Shown piece after piece: positions 22,535 through 34,482 of a stretch of DNA of 64,000 nt. The notes below the pieces were generated by a model that searched no databases, was not told the DNA's origin, and saw only the letters and a list, made by a program, of their open reading frames with translations. The DNA is taken from the NCBI GenBank assembly GCA_905250025.1, contig CAJNOJ010000042.1:62001-126000 (forward strand), written 5' to 3'. Both the position numbers and the translations under genes were made by a program. Within the stretch, counting starts at the first letter, position 1. Every line of letters begins with the position of its first letter. The DNA is from Adineta ricciae. Its lineage: Eukaryota > Rotifera > Eurotatoria > Adinetida > Adinetidae.

Positions 22535-23212
22535 CTAATAAGTAGGAGCTGGCCGTTGAGGCGCTGAGATATCTGGCGCATATTGTTGTGCAGGTTGGTT
22601 GATTCTATCGGTACGGTATGTTCGGAATTGAAAGAAGGCATCTGCTCCATACACAATCATGGCTGCAAAGCCGAAAAACTATAATATAGAGAAAAAGAAG
22701 ATTGTCCGGTTTTTGTCAATTCTTATAATCGATTAGTTACCGCTGCCGCTCCATAGGCTCCATGATATTTCCCAACTACTGCTATGACAATACCTGCGAT
22801 GAAATAGAACAAGCAAATGAATAAACACCAGCATAATTCCTATTTTGAAACACTTCATAATGCGAAACAATGTTATGGTAGCTTACGATGATTGGCCAAC
22901 GACCACGCAAAACAACGTTATGAACGTTTAATAGGCCCAGGATTAAAAGCACAAATGTAATGATTAATGCGAGAATGGAAACGAATAGATAGAAGCTTCT
23001 ATTTCCTGCTGTATTATCGTAGACAGGTGCAGCTCCAGCCAGAATTGTGCCAAGAAGATCACAGAGCTAGGTAAATGAAAAAGGCAAGGTTTTTTTCGAG
23101 TTGTATCGAGAAAAAAAAGGAGTCTGTATACAAGTTCGATGATTTTGAGGATACCAGGAATGTTTCGTAAGTAATCCAATGAGCAGCCGATATTGTGATT
23201 TGTTGAATCCAT
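22535..23212 (-). CDS. MARVEL-domain four-pass membrane protein (MAL/plasmolipin/CMTM-like)
   Basis: Four exons (23212-23132, 23066-22887, 22839 to about 22744, 22678-22535), about 166 aa. It starts MDSTNHNIGCSLDYL and then the MARVEL-typical GILKIIEL. Four hydrophobic segments follow, including LFVSILALIITFVLLILGLL, FYFIAGIVIAVV and FFGFAAMIVYGADAFFQFRTYR, and a short cytosolic tail rich in Gln/Pro. MARVEL proteins organise membrane lipid domains, vesicle traffic and cell contacts. Oddity: the GT donor after exon 3 (GC|GTAACT) would shift the frame, while a GC donor one codon boundary earlier (GCA|GCGTAA) keeps the TM4 frame. Either a GC-AG intron or a sequence error is present. An acceptor-like site is about 20 nt upstream of the ATG. 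Confidence 0.75.
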
Positions 23213-24612
23213 CAGTGAGACCCTGTTTTCAAACTAAATTTACAAATCTATAATAATAAATAAACAGATTATGTCGTTTGAAATGCCATAGAAAAGATAC
23301 AAATGGCTGACACGCGCGTAGATTATCGCAGGTCAAAGATGAAAACGACCATTTTACCCTCTATCGCCACCGCCCTTCATTTCCTTCCGTCAAAAGTCAA
23401 TAGGGCAATAACGTACAATCTGTGTCCTTTATCATAAACGAACGTTCACGATGGAGTATCGAAAGCAAAGAGAGAAAAAGAGAGCAAAAGGGACAGAGGA
23501 CGAGAAGAAGAAAAGAAACAGGGCTAATGGCACGACCTGCCCGTAGAACAACTAGTGACCACAGACACACCCAATTATTGAACAAAGGCTGACCGAGCTT
23601 GTCAATAGAGAATACCATCACGATATCGTGGACAAATAGAACTAATAATGAATAGTCTCTTTTGTTTACACAAAGGAAAAATAATGATTTCTTCTGTGTG
23701 ACGACAAAAAAACTAAAGCAACCGTCGATTCTCGATTACTTCTAAATAATATTTTGCACCGCTCCGTTAAAAATAAACATCGGCGTATGAGAGAGAGAGA
23801 AAAAAGACTGAAGAAAAAAGTGCTATTAAACTTTTAATCAGCCTTTGAAAAGAACAGAACAGAACAGGTAAAAAACTCTCGGTTGCTCTCTCTGTCTCTC
23901 TTCTCTATACATGGAGTGTTTCTGCCTGAGCATGATGAGTCATCGCAGCAGACGATTCTATTGGCTTTTGCTGACCAATGAGAATCGGTTCTCCAGCCAT
24001 GATAAACGTATGCGTTCCCTCACGACAAGCATAATGGTGATATTTTTTCTATTATTTGTTGTTATTATTCATTCTTCCTTTTTTTGTGCTTGATGCTCTC
24101 GCCGTTACTTCAATGCAATGTTTCCTCTTCCGTGCATGAGGATTTTTTCTTCTAATTAATCGAAGTATTTTCATTTCTGTTTCTTGTTTACTTAATGGGC
24201 TACCCCGCGTTGACAAGGACAAAAAGAATTCTCCTAAATGCGTAGCGACGGACGGACAAACGAACATCGTATTAGTCGGTCCGGCTTGTTGAGAAAGAAG
24301 ACGAAGAGAAGAAAAGGAGAGAAACTTCCAGTACACGTATGGCTACGAATTTCGAATGCGCGTACATTTGACTAGATTTACGTATCGTCGTCATTTTTAA
24401 TTATTCCAGAGCGCATGACAGAAAACGATCAGCTGATTTCTCTACATCTGCTGACTCATATAACGTATTTTTGATAGCATGCGACCGCGGAGAACGAAAG
24501 CTAAAGAACAGTAGTGACTTAACAAAAAAAAAACGTTTGATTTTTCTTCTAGCATTCTATCGAATATTCATATCATTTCTTTTTTTTCAATTCTTCGATC
24601 CTCGATCGATCG
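23213..24612. other. Divergent intergenic region between the MARVEL and USP44/49-like genes
   Basis: 1.4 kb, no supported gene. Frames at 23397-23621 and 24052-24336 (minus) lack domains and splice partners. It should hold promoters for both flanking genes; no unambiguous TATA box. Confidence 0.5.
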
Positions 24613-27600
24613 ATGGCTGAACCGACCATTGTTCTACGAAGTCCTATTAAATCAGCGACATCAACTCTTCGATGTTCATCGCCAAATCCAACATTAAATT
24701 CACCTACTCATAATAGTACAGTCATTATTCTCAAAGATAATAATAATAATAATGATCAACAACAGCAATCGTCAACGCCTACTTCGACAAAAACTTCATC
24801 ATCATCGTTTACAACGTATAGAACATATCTTTTTCCAAATAAATTTCTATCTCGTTTTGTTTTTCAAGTTTAAAAACTGTTCAAACGAAACTTTACTCTG
24901 CCGGTTACACAGGATTATATAACTTGGGTAACACATGTTATGTTAATTGTGTTTTACAATTACTCAGGTTTGAAAATTCCATTGTATCGAGAGAAATTTC
25001 ATTGGTATGTGTTTCGTCTATAGTCATGTCCCCCAATTTTGTGATGCAATCTGTTCGATGAGTTTCGAAAGTCTCGGTTTAGAACAACCATCTGACGTAC
25101 CGATGGTATGTACTCGCATTCGTATGGGAGATTTCTCGAACGTAACCGTCGTTGTTCTAGGTTGCTTCATCACACAATCCCACACGATTGAAAGGTGGTG
25201 GTCGTGGTCTATTGAAAGCACTCGAAGCTCAGCCACGTCGAGTTCCATGGTGAGACATTGTCGTCGTTGTTGTCGTTATGTGTTTTCGTTGTAACATTCT
25301 TTCGTTAAAGTTATCTTGCGTATGAACTGCATGGTACTTTCAATATCATCTGGTCGGGTAAATGTATGGTCTATTCTCCGTTGAATATGATTGCCGCTGT
25401 TCGACGTTTGTTGCCCAGTTTTGAACCATGTGCAATGGAAGATGCACAAGAATTTCTTGAGTATATTTTCGAAAAAATCAATAGATTGTTTAGAATAAAA
25501 CGTATTATTCCTTGTAGAGCATTATTAGCTGCCATAACAGATGAAATTAAAGCCAATAAGCTAGCCGATACCAATATTATTAATGATCTTTTAGGCTTCT
25601 CCTCTGAAAGTCAGGTATATACGATTAGCAAGGATTTTTTTCATTGCAATTGATTGTGATACCATTGATCGGCATTCTTAGATATTATGTGAACAATGTC
25701 ATCGTTTATCAGTCACAAAAACCGACGAAACATTTATCACATTAACATTCTCAGAGAAGATGCTTTGCGATGTACGAGGATCTAGTCGTCGGCGTTCATG
25801 CCATCTCACAGGTTGATATTTGAAATGTTTTCATCTGTTCCAGTAATAAAACCAGAGATATTTGTTTTTCAGAAATGCTTGCTCATTTTTATCAATGGGA
25901 AGCATTATCAACACCATTTCAATGCTCAACTTGTACCGGTAAAGAGTATTTCTCGCAATCGAATTGATCTATTCTTTCGTTGATGTTAGTTCGAAATCCA
26001 TCAAGAGAAGGTACAAAAGCACAAAAACGTCTACTGATTTCGAAACTTCCTCAAGTGTTACACGTCGTCCTACGTCGATTCAGATCATTACCTCAGACGA
26101 CATTACGGCGGCCAACATCTCGTCAAACTCGTCAACTGTCACATAAAATCACCATGCATGTGAATTTCGATGAATATCTCGACATGGCACCGTATTGTGC
26201 TCCATTGACACCGAGTTCATCATTTCCATCAACACGCTCAAAACAAAACGGTACTTCAAGAAATGAATGCTTATATCGTCTACGCGGAGTCATTGTACAT
26301 TATGGCAAAAGTATCAACACAGGACATTTTGTTGCATTTGTCTATAATGATGTTCTTGGTAAGAAAGTTTCTGTTCAGATTTGTTCGTCGGATGATAAAC
26401 AACGTGGTTTTTTTCTTCCTTTAGGTGAATGGCTTCGCTGTGATGATCATATTATCGAACAAACAACTTTCGAATCAGTTAAAACTTCGGATGCTTACAT
26501 TCTTGTGTACAGCCGTTGCATATCAAATACAATTCCATCGTCTGTCCCATCGAATCCATCAGGTTCGAGTGAAATATTGACGGTTGTGACGTGTTTTATA
26601 TGCATCAATAATCTATTCTAGTACCAACATCAATGACTTGTCAGTTGCGTAAACGAAAACGCGCTATATCAGTTGATAATATCAGCGAGCAAAAGGATGA
26701 TCCATCTACTCCTGAAACCACGAATGAAATAGGTACATATGTTACTTGGAATAAACAGCCGTCTACTGATTCGATTTTAGACACCAAATTAGAGAATACC
26801 GATGACCATTCTGAGATTGTGAAAAGTTTGAAATTCTTCTGTTTAAATTTCGGTAAAAACTTCTTTTGTTCATATTTTGCTGCCATTGACCGAATTCCCA
26901 ATATTTATGCTAGATCCATTAGCCAGTGGTCTAAGACGTCGAGCACAATCGCTTAACTTTGCTATACGTACCAATCAATCTTCAGTTGATACTATTCGAC
27001 AGAATCTATCAACATCGTCTTCAGTAAAACGTCAGCGCAAAGAACCACCAGTTGATTCCACCATATCTCACCGTATTGTATTAAAAGAAACTAAACTTGA
27101 CAATGAAATCTGAATATTTTAGGCGCTGCTCCATCGTCGAAAGTTACATCGCAACAAACTATTCAAACGCGAAAGAAAAATTCTTCAGGGATGTGCAATG
27201 AAAACTTATCGTCAAATTCACAGAAGTCAACTAAAACAATCAGAAAGCGTCGTCGCACCGATCCATTTGCACGTATGTGACAAACAAAAGCGAATTCGTT
27301 CTACCTGATTTCTCTAGGAAAGAAACGAATGACGAAAACATCCGAGAGAAAAATGCCAGAAAAAATTAATATCTCCAATCTCGTCTCGGTGTCGTCAACT
27401 GATCAAGTGTTATCAACAGAATCTCTACTACCATCCGCACAGTCACCATTAACGTTCACATACGAAAATACGACGAGTCCAAATCTACTGATGACGAAGT
27501 ATTTGTTAACGAAGTTTTCTTTTGTTTGTCTTGTACAAAGTGTTATTTTTCTTTTAGACGTATTGGTCGAATACGAATCCAGCGATGTATCGATGGGCAA

Positions 27601-27774
27601 ACTTCTACAAACTCAACTGTACGATTAATTACATCCGGTGAAAGCAATCCTCGTTTATGTCTCTCCTCGCCATCATCATCACCCATTCAATCGTCCTCAG
27701 TTTTATCTAGTTTAATCACTGCACGTCGTTCCAATTCGCTCAATAATACCACAAGCAATCCGCCTAATAGTTAG
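24613..27774 (+). CDS. USP44/USP49-like ubiquitin-specific protease without N-terminal ZnF-UBP
   Basis: Fourteen exons close in phase to 805 aa: 24613-24815, 24869-24967, 25024-25105, 25161-25249, 25311-25614, 25682-25811, 25873-25938, 25990-26358, 26425-26562, 26622-26852, 26914-27072, 27123-27272, 27318-27498, 27558-27774. Catalytic landmarks: GLYNLGNTCYVNCVLQLLSH (C about 91), LAYELHGTFNIIWSGKCMVYSP, EDAQEFLEYIF, a zinc ribbon CEQC...CSTC, LPQVLHVVLRRFR, His box INTGHFVAFVYND, and WLRCDDHII supplying Asp. These match USP44/49 better than other USPs. Those enzymes normally carry a ZnF-UBP domain in front of the protease; here only about 70 Ser/Thr/Asn-rich residues precede it. The C-terminal 300 residues are basic and Ser-rich without domains. 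Exon 10/11 borders are the least certain. Confidence 0.82.
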
Positions 27775-28315
27775 CGCAAATCAATCGAAAAAAAAAGAAA
27801 ATAATATTTTCTCGTTTTTACCTTACTGTTGTTCCGTTAATTGCTGTTGTATGTTCGTAGATATGTTATATTTTATTTTCTCGTCGCATCATCAAGCCAG
27901 CAAGAAAAACAAAGAAGAATAAATAACAGTTTCTGTTCGACAGATTCTGTCTAATGACATCATTTTATTCTACAATGTGAAATTTCTCTTTCTTTTCTCT
28001 TCTCTTTTTTTTATTACCGTGCACGTAAACTTTGTGTTAGTCATAAGCTTTTTTTCCTTTGTTTCGTTGCGTGTCATTCTGTTTTCGATTTCTCTCCTTT
28101 TTGTTCTTGCTGTAACGTTCTTTTATCACACATACGTATATGCATATACATATATATATAATATCTGCGGTCAACTGTGTCATGTCTATTCTACACGTTT
28201 ATTTCGAGGATGTAAACATGTTTTTAGATTCCTTAATATTCGATTAAAACAAATTTCAGCAACACACACACATGAATCTTGTTTCGAGTTTCTATTTGTT
28301 CTGTCGTTATTTTAG
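27775..28315. other. Intergenic region ending in an acceptor flush with the CSN6 start
   Basis: 541 nt, T-rich. No gene. GTCGTTATTTTAG ends at 28315 and the CSN6 ATG begins at 28316, so the mature leader must come from an upstream exon or a spliced leader. Confidence 0.5.
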
Positions 28316-29373
28316 ATGGCAACCACAACGACATCAGCTGCGACTACGGGAAAGGGTAGTGTAACGTTGTCCCTTCATCCACTAGTGATTATGAACATCG
28401 CCGAACATTACACACGCGTTCGAGTTCAAACGACTCGGACAACGTCGGTCTATGGAGCATTGTTAGGGAAAATCAAAGGTCGACATATAGAACTATGCAA
28501 TACTTTTGAGTTTAAATTGGCAGATGTCTCCACTGCAACGACTAGGGCTAGCGTGACGATTGATATGGAATTTTTAACGAAAAAACTCGAATTAATCAAA
28601 CAGGTTCATCCCGATCTTGACTTTACCGGTTGGTATACAGTGGAAGGCAAAGACTGGAATTCTTCGATCATGAGTTCGTTCTACAGTCAACTTGCGTCAC
28701 TCAATGAAAGCCCGCTTCTTCTTCGACTCGATCCTATTGGTGTATCGAACGAATTGCCAATTCATGCTTATGAAACCATCGTCGATTTAGGAACGAAAAT
28801 CGACTTTATCGAAATCTCGTACACACTTATTACTGAAGAAGCTGAACGTATTGGCATTGACCACGTAGCCCGATACTCTGTAACTGACGGCACATCTGAT
28901 ACTTCGATCGTATCTGATCAAATCGCGATACAGTACAATGCTATTCGTTTACTTTATCAGCGCATGCTGGTTCTACTGGAGTATGTGCGAGCTATTAAAC
29001 AGGGTCAGCTAGAAAGAAACGACGATCTACTACGCGAAATCGCTTCGTTATGTCAACGTCTGCCAATAATCAATACTGATGATAACACCAATCAAACATT
29101 TCGCGAAGATTTCGATATTCAACAATCCGATGTTGCTCTGCTAGCATTGTTAGCATGCTGTACACAAGAAATCAGTACATTGAATGACTACTTAAGTAAG
29201 TGTCGGGTGATGCAATTAAACTGTATGAACATCTATTGATTCTCGTAGACAAATTTCAAGTTGTGCATGACAAACAACAGCATTCATCTGGTCCCGGTGG
29301 TAGTTTTGGATATGGAAGTGGGGGTCGTCGAATGGTTCGTGGTGGTGCTTATTTTCCAGCTTCGTTTGTCTGA
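28316..29373 (+). CDS. COPS6: COP9 signalosome complex subunit 6 (CSN6)
   Basis: Two exons (28316-29195, 29249-29373) give 334 aa. CSN6 is the MPN-domain partner of CSN5 in the COP9 signalosome, which removes NEDD8 from cullin-RING ligases. The MPN domain covers about 16-150: VTLSLHPLVIMNIAEHYTR, VYGALLGKIKGR, IELCNTFEF, GWYTVEG. The JAMM metal-binding residues are absent, as expected for CSN6 (MPN-minus). The conserved TEEAERIGIDHVAR and the C-terminal helix LNDYLNKFQVVHDKQ, split by the intron, confirm the family. The C-terminal tail is Gly-rich (GPGGSFGYGSGGRRMVRGG) and longer than usual. The ATG directly follows a splice acceptor. Confidence 0.93.
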
Positions 29374-32300
29374 TGTCGCGAACTTCGAACGCGTATTTTT
29401 ATATTCTAATAAAGAAATTCTCTCCTTTTTTCTTCCTCTTGTGATCAAACTTGCTTAATTAAATGATGAAATTATTCAAGGAAACACTTGCATCCAAGTC
29501 TAGCATAGATTTGCATAAAGATAATTTAAGAAAGAATAAGAAGACGATTGCATTTGTCTTGCATTCATACTGATTATCATGGAGTTCAACTATTCTTCAA
29601 TCAAATCAGTGAACGTGCCAGGCAAACAAGCAAAGGATTAACATTTTTCTTCTACGATCAGCGAGAAGAGAAATATAGATTGTCTTTTATTAGTTTAGTA
29701 CTACTGTAGAGGGAGAGGGGAGAGAGAGAGAGCAGAAAAAATAGTACAGGAAAATATTTATCATCATTCAATATATTGACGTTGATGTTTCCTGCAGTTG
29801 GTTCGATCTAACAAGAGAGACTGAAAGCAATAGAAGTAGTAGGGGTGAATGAAAAGTGTGATTTTTTCTGTTTCTGTTCGCTTTCTTTCTTGTTTCCTAC
29901 TGATAATCAGTCTTGCCGGTTTCCTCGATCTATCGATTTTTGGAAAAACATAGTTGTCTTCCTCTTTGTCTCTTTTTTCAACTGAATGGGTTAATCAGTT
30001 GTCTTTCCACTTGGTCAGATCAGAGAGTATCATCGAATGTTTTCCATTTTAATCAACGTATAAGAGCGAGTATCGTTTTCTCCGATTGATCTCCCTTCGA
30101 CAAGTAGAGGTTTCATTTTGATGTGTATATTCGCTTGTCTGTACATGCAATTATCTATTTACGTCTTTAGCCATTTGTGCAGTGTATACCGTAGATTTTT
30201 ATCCGTGTTCCGTAATATCGAGCGAAAAAAAATCAGGCAGAGAAGCAGACTAAGAAAAGACAAGCAGTCGATTCGAAGTTAGTCGTTAGTGGTGCTAGGC
30301 GTTTTCCGCGTTCTCATCGTCAGCAGAGATAGAAAATTGAGTCTATCGCTGCATCGTACAGCGTCCACATCGTTTCTTGTTTCTACTTCTTCTTCTTCTA
30401 TCATTCACATATAGAAAGCAATGTGAAAGACATGGATAGACAAAAAACATTCTGGTTCTAACATCGACGAACAACGATAAGAACGACGACGAAGAGAACA
30501 AGAGAATGAGAGAGAAAAAAACGGAAGAAAAGTGCCAAAAAAAAGAAGCAAGCATGAGAAAGAGAAGAAAGACGAATGAATAGTGAAGCAAATGCTTTTT
30601 TTTATGTGATACATACATACATACATGCGTGCAAGCGAATGTCCACGTCACATCATTCGTTTGCGCTTTCTCGTTGGCCTCCGTTTATTCCCTTTTACTA
30701 CCGAGTAAACCATCTGGTGCAATACAAGTCACAAGAACGTGTATATGTATGTATACGTGTGTGTGTGTGCGATGGAGACAATGAAAAGAAGAACGCAAAG
30801 TACTATCATTCCGATCTAAATTATTCTTTATTCTTTCTAGTGAAATATTGATCAAAGATTTCGATGTATGAAATGACATAATCATTATTTACATCTGATT
30901 CTCTTTGAACTAGATATTGACGCTAAAAGAAGAAGAAGAAATGATGCGAAGAGTTGACTGAGGATCACCTTATGGGCTATGCTCTCTTGTTTTAGCAGCA
31001 AAAGGAAAAGAGTCAGATGAATAACGACAATGATCGGAAACAAATGAGAGTTCGTCATCTCATGGGATTAGATTCAACATCAGCAGGCACATTTATTATT
31101 CCTTACCATCATCATCATCATTCGTCGCCATGTCTCGTACACTTTGTATTGTCGACATCGTCGTTCTTTTTATTTTATTAGATAAGTGACATGCGAACAT
31201 TGTAACAGCCATTAATACCAGTGCATCCTACTAGTACTGTGCAGTCAAAAAGGTAGAATGCATCCGAGCATAAATCCTTTTTTTAAATCGATGTTTGCTT
31301 TAAATGACAGTTCGAAAGAGATCGATGACAAAAGAAAACCGATTTCTATATTATTCTTTTTCTATCTTGTATCACGGAAACACTATAAAGATGGAGAGAG
31401 ATAATTAGTAATAAGGATAGTAGAAGCATACCGAGTCGAAAGTGCTTTTTCTTATTGAGTGCGTCTGTGTGTGTGCGACATAGATTGTTGATTAATACAG
31501 ACCTCCCTGTGTGTAAGATCAAGAAATCGGCTTATAAGCAGGAAGTGCCTGCTGTCTAATTCGATCACCGACATAAATCAGTAAACGAACGCAGTTGATG
31601 GGGTAGGCACGCACACACTTCTCGTGTTTAGTTGCGACCCCGAGCCGCAATTAGGACTCGCTCTTTCCTTCTTGCACACATACACATCGATGTATATGTA
31701 TATATATATATATATATATATCTATGCGAATTTGCTTTCGACAAGGTTGAATTCTTCTTATGTAGAGCTGAGCATTATCGTGAAGAGAATTCTCTTTTGT
31801 CCTTCACTCGACACACGTCAGAGCTAGGTCGAATTGAATGATAATGCACAATGTGCAAATGTATAAGCGTTCATACAAGCATGCACTCTCGTCGATGATT
31901 GCCTATTCGCTTGTTTAGCCATAGGAACATGTATATGCGCTCATTCATCAAATGATTTTTTCCTCGTGCATGTTTAGATGTACAACTCGTCGACAGATGA
32001 ATAATAAACTTGCTTGTCTAGTTAGAAATGTCATTTCAGGTCAGATGTTTAGCTTCTTTATACACAATTATCATTTCGACAAGCAATTAAATCTAATACA
32101 TAATCAAAAGTTGTCAACGATTTTTGACGAATGTATCTACTCTGCTTCAGTTTCTTCAAATTACAATCAGCAAGAAAATAGAAACGAAAAAAAACGCGAC
32201 AAGGTCAAGAAACAAAGAGATAAAGATACATATCTTCTCTTGTTTTTTCTCTCTTCATATTTTTACTTCATCTTCAGTATATTCATATTTGGACTTTCTT

Positions 32301-33010
32301 TGTCCTGACATTTTTTATATCAATTAAAAGTAATCCTATTACATTCATCGTCTCTGATGTTTCTAATATTGACATTCTTCGGTATCTTGTATTAACCATT
32401 TATCATCGGATTGTTCTTCGGAAAGAAGAAGAAGAAGATGATGTCGTACTATTGTTGGATTACATACGTACTCCAAGGAAAACGAATTGAATTCGACCTA
32501 CCGATGAGTGTTCAGCACCTCGTTAATCTTTGTCACAAATCGATATTCTTCTTTTGGACGGAGGTTTGACGAGGAATTGAGGCTCATCGCTACAATCATA
32601 TCGAATTAGTTCATTAATCAATAACTAAGTAAGCAATTCTTCTTGATCAATTCTCAAAATAAGCAACGATTCTTTAGAGTATTCGGTCGAGCTCAATCGG
32701 AGAAATGCTATCCTTTTCCAAAGAGAAAGAAACTAGCTGATCTTGTGAGAAAAAGATCTGTATTAGTTTCCTGCATCGACAATTGTATATTAATTTGTTA
32801 ATTGCTTTCAATCATAATCGGATGATCTCGTCTCTTTTTTCTTGTTCTCTTTGAACTAAGATTTCCCATGATAATGGAAATAGTCATCATAGTACCACAA
32901 TTGTTTTTAATGATGACTCGTTCGATTCCTTTTTTTTCTCCGCATGAATAATGTATATTGAATAAATAACTTTCTTCTCTCTAATGAATATTACACATGT
33001 GAGGATCATT
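29374..33010. other. Long convergent intergenic region, no gene seen
   Basis: 3.6 kb between the 3' ends of CSN6 (+) and the pyruvate-kinase-like gene (-). It is AT-rich, with purine- and pyrimidine-rich runs, a GA-rich patch near 29711-29735 and a TA microsatellite at about 31699-31721. The longer frames (30343-30651 minus, 31952-32308 plus) are biased low-complexity translations without domains. A non-coding RNA cannot be excluded by reading. Confidence 0.5.
31699..31721. repeat. (TA)n microsatellite
   Basis: An uninterrupted TA run of about 11 units following TATATG. Confidence 0.8.
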
Positions 33011-34133
33011 CTAGGAAAGTTTTCTTTTCGTTCGACTTTTGGCCGGTTTTCGAGTTATCTCGGTGTAATGAATGAGATCGTGCATGATTGTTACACATTC
33101 TTTAGGGTATTGTCCAACGGCCACTTCACCCGACAACATCACGTAATTCGCTTGATCTAATACAACTGCTCGATAGAGATCCGAAACTTCAGCACGAGTC
33201 GGCACTGGACATGTAATCATCGATTCGAGTATTTGCGTAGCGACGATAAAGGGTTTCTGCTGCTGTTGACAACATCGAACAATATCTGCTTGTATGAATG
33301 GCACGCGAATGTGCACAGGAGTTGTTTCCAAAGCGAGATCACCGCGTGCAATCATGATCATGTCACATTCGTGAATGAGATTCGTTAAATTTGTTGGTTC
33401 AATCGCTTCGAGCATTTCAATTTTCGCAATTACTTTGGGATAATAGTTTTTCTCCTGTCCAAGAGATTCATGTATGGCTTGTTTTAAACGATAAATATCG
33501 TTGACAGTTTTTACAAATGATGTCGCGACATATTTCGGCTTGATAATTGGTAGTAGTTTATCAATAAGACGATGATCGTTCTCAGTGAGAAAGTCGATAT
33601 CGATTTTACCGTCTAATACGATAAAATATGATTTCCAATAAAGATAACTTCACTGTTTTTCACTTACAAGGTAAGTTGACACCTTTATGACTTTTCACGG
33701 GTCCACTGTTGAGTGCTTCGGCTTGTATACGATTATGTTCTACTTTAAGGACTCGAAACTGTAATTTCCCATCATCAACATAGACAATATCGCTGACTTT
33801 TGTGGATTTTTCAATTGGAAACTGACACGGAAGAGTTTTCATATCGTTTTCTACACTACTGTTCTCCGTTTCTTTCTCAATAAAAACTTTCTCTCCGGTT
33901 TTCACCGCAAGTAACTTGTCATGAATTTCTCCTAGACGAATCTTCGGTCCGGGCAAATCAAGCATCAAATCTAAGCCGGCACTCGTTGCTAAATTAGCAA
34001 CTCGAATGTGTTCTTCGATGATCCCATGCGAACCATTCAAACGAGCAATTTCTACTGAATGCTCTTTGAAATATTGTAAAACTTCCGCGTTTCCACTTGC
34101 TGGTCCTAGTGTCGTAATGATTTTTGTGGACAT
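33011..34133 (-). CDS. Pyruvate-kinase-like protein, barrel only (no C-terminal domain)
   Basis: Two exons (34133-33668, 33612-33011) give 355 aa; typical pyruvate kinases are 470-530. Pyruvate kinase makes pyruvate and ATP from phosphoenolpyruvate and ADP. Conserved barrel motifs: TKIITTLGPASG, ARLNGSHG (usually RLNFSHG), DLPGPKIRLG, a B-domain insert (VSDIVYVDDGKLQF), KSHKGVNLP, VIAKIE with the catalytic-type Lys, MIARGDLALE (Mg/PEP site), ATQILESMI, PTRAEVSD, YVMLSGEVAVGQYP. It stops soon after the barrel, so the regulatory and tetramer-forming C-terminal domain is missing; a short basic tail (KSRTKRKLS) ends the protein. It may be a diverged paralog or an acquired bacterial-type gene. The start at 34133 is the first ATG; upstream in-frame codons are non-ATG. 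Confidence 0.85.
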
Positions 34134-34482
34134 GAACAAAAAAGCCCGATCAGTTTTAATAAATATAAATTATAAAAAACAATCATCCGCGTTTTTTCCA
34201 AATTCACCATGTTATTTCGTTGCATAAATGAGAATGTTTGATCAAGAAATAACTTATTTCATTATTCATCCTAAGCAGAGTCAGATTTCCCACGCAGACT
34301 TCATAAATATTATTGCGATACACTGACATTTGAATACAAAAAGAAAAGAACTGTTAAAATTTTCACGTCCCGCCAACGATTATGATTCAACTAAACCTAC
34401 GCAATCGCAAAGGCTTAACTAAATCTTGCTGGTATTTAAACTCAATCTGAGCCTTCCCCATCATTCACATCTTCTCGAAACA
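34134..34482. promoter_or_regulatory. Divergent promoter region between the pyruvate-kinase-like gene and a secreted-protein gene
   Basis: 349 nt between divergent starts. TATTTAAA at about 34433-34440 lies some 45 nt upstream of the plus-strand ATG and is a plausible TATA-like element. No other site stands out. Confidence 0.35.

Noticed and set aside
30423-30441. Sequence resembling the miR-71 seed (TGAAAGACATGG)
   Set aside because: The match fades after the first 12 bases and no complementary arm within about 80 nt on either side would form a precursor hairpin.
30343-30651. Minus-strand frame of 102 codons
   Set aside because: Low-complexity Phe/Leu/Ser/Cys translation of purine-rich DNA without domain, splice or start-codon support.
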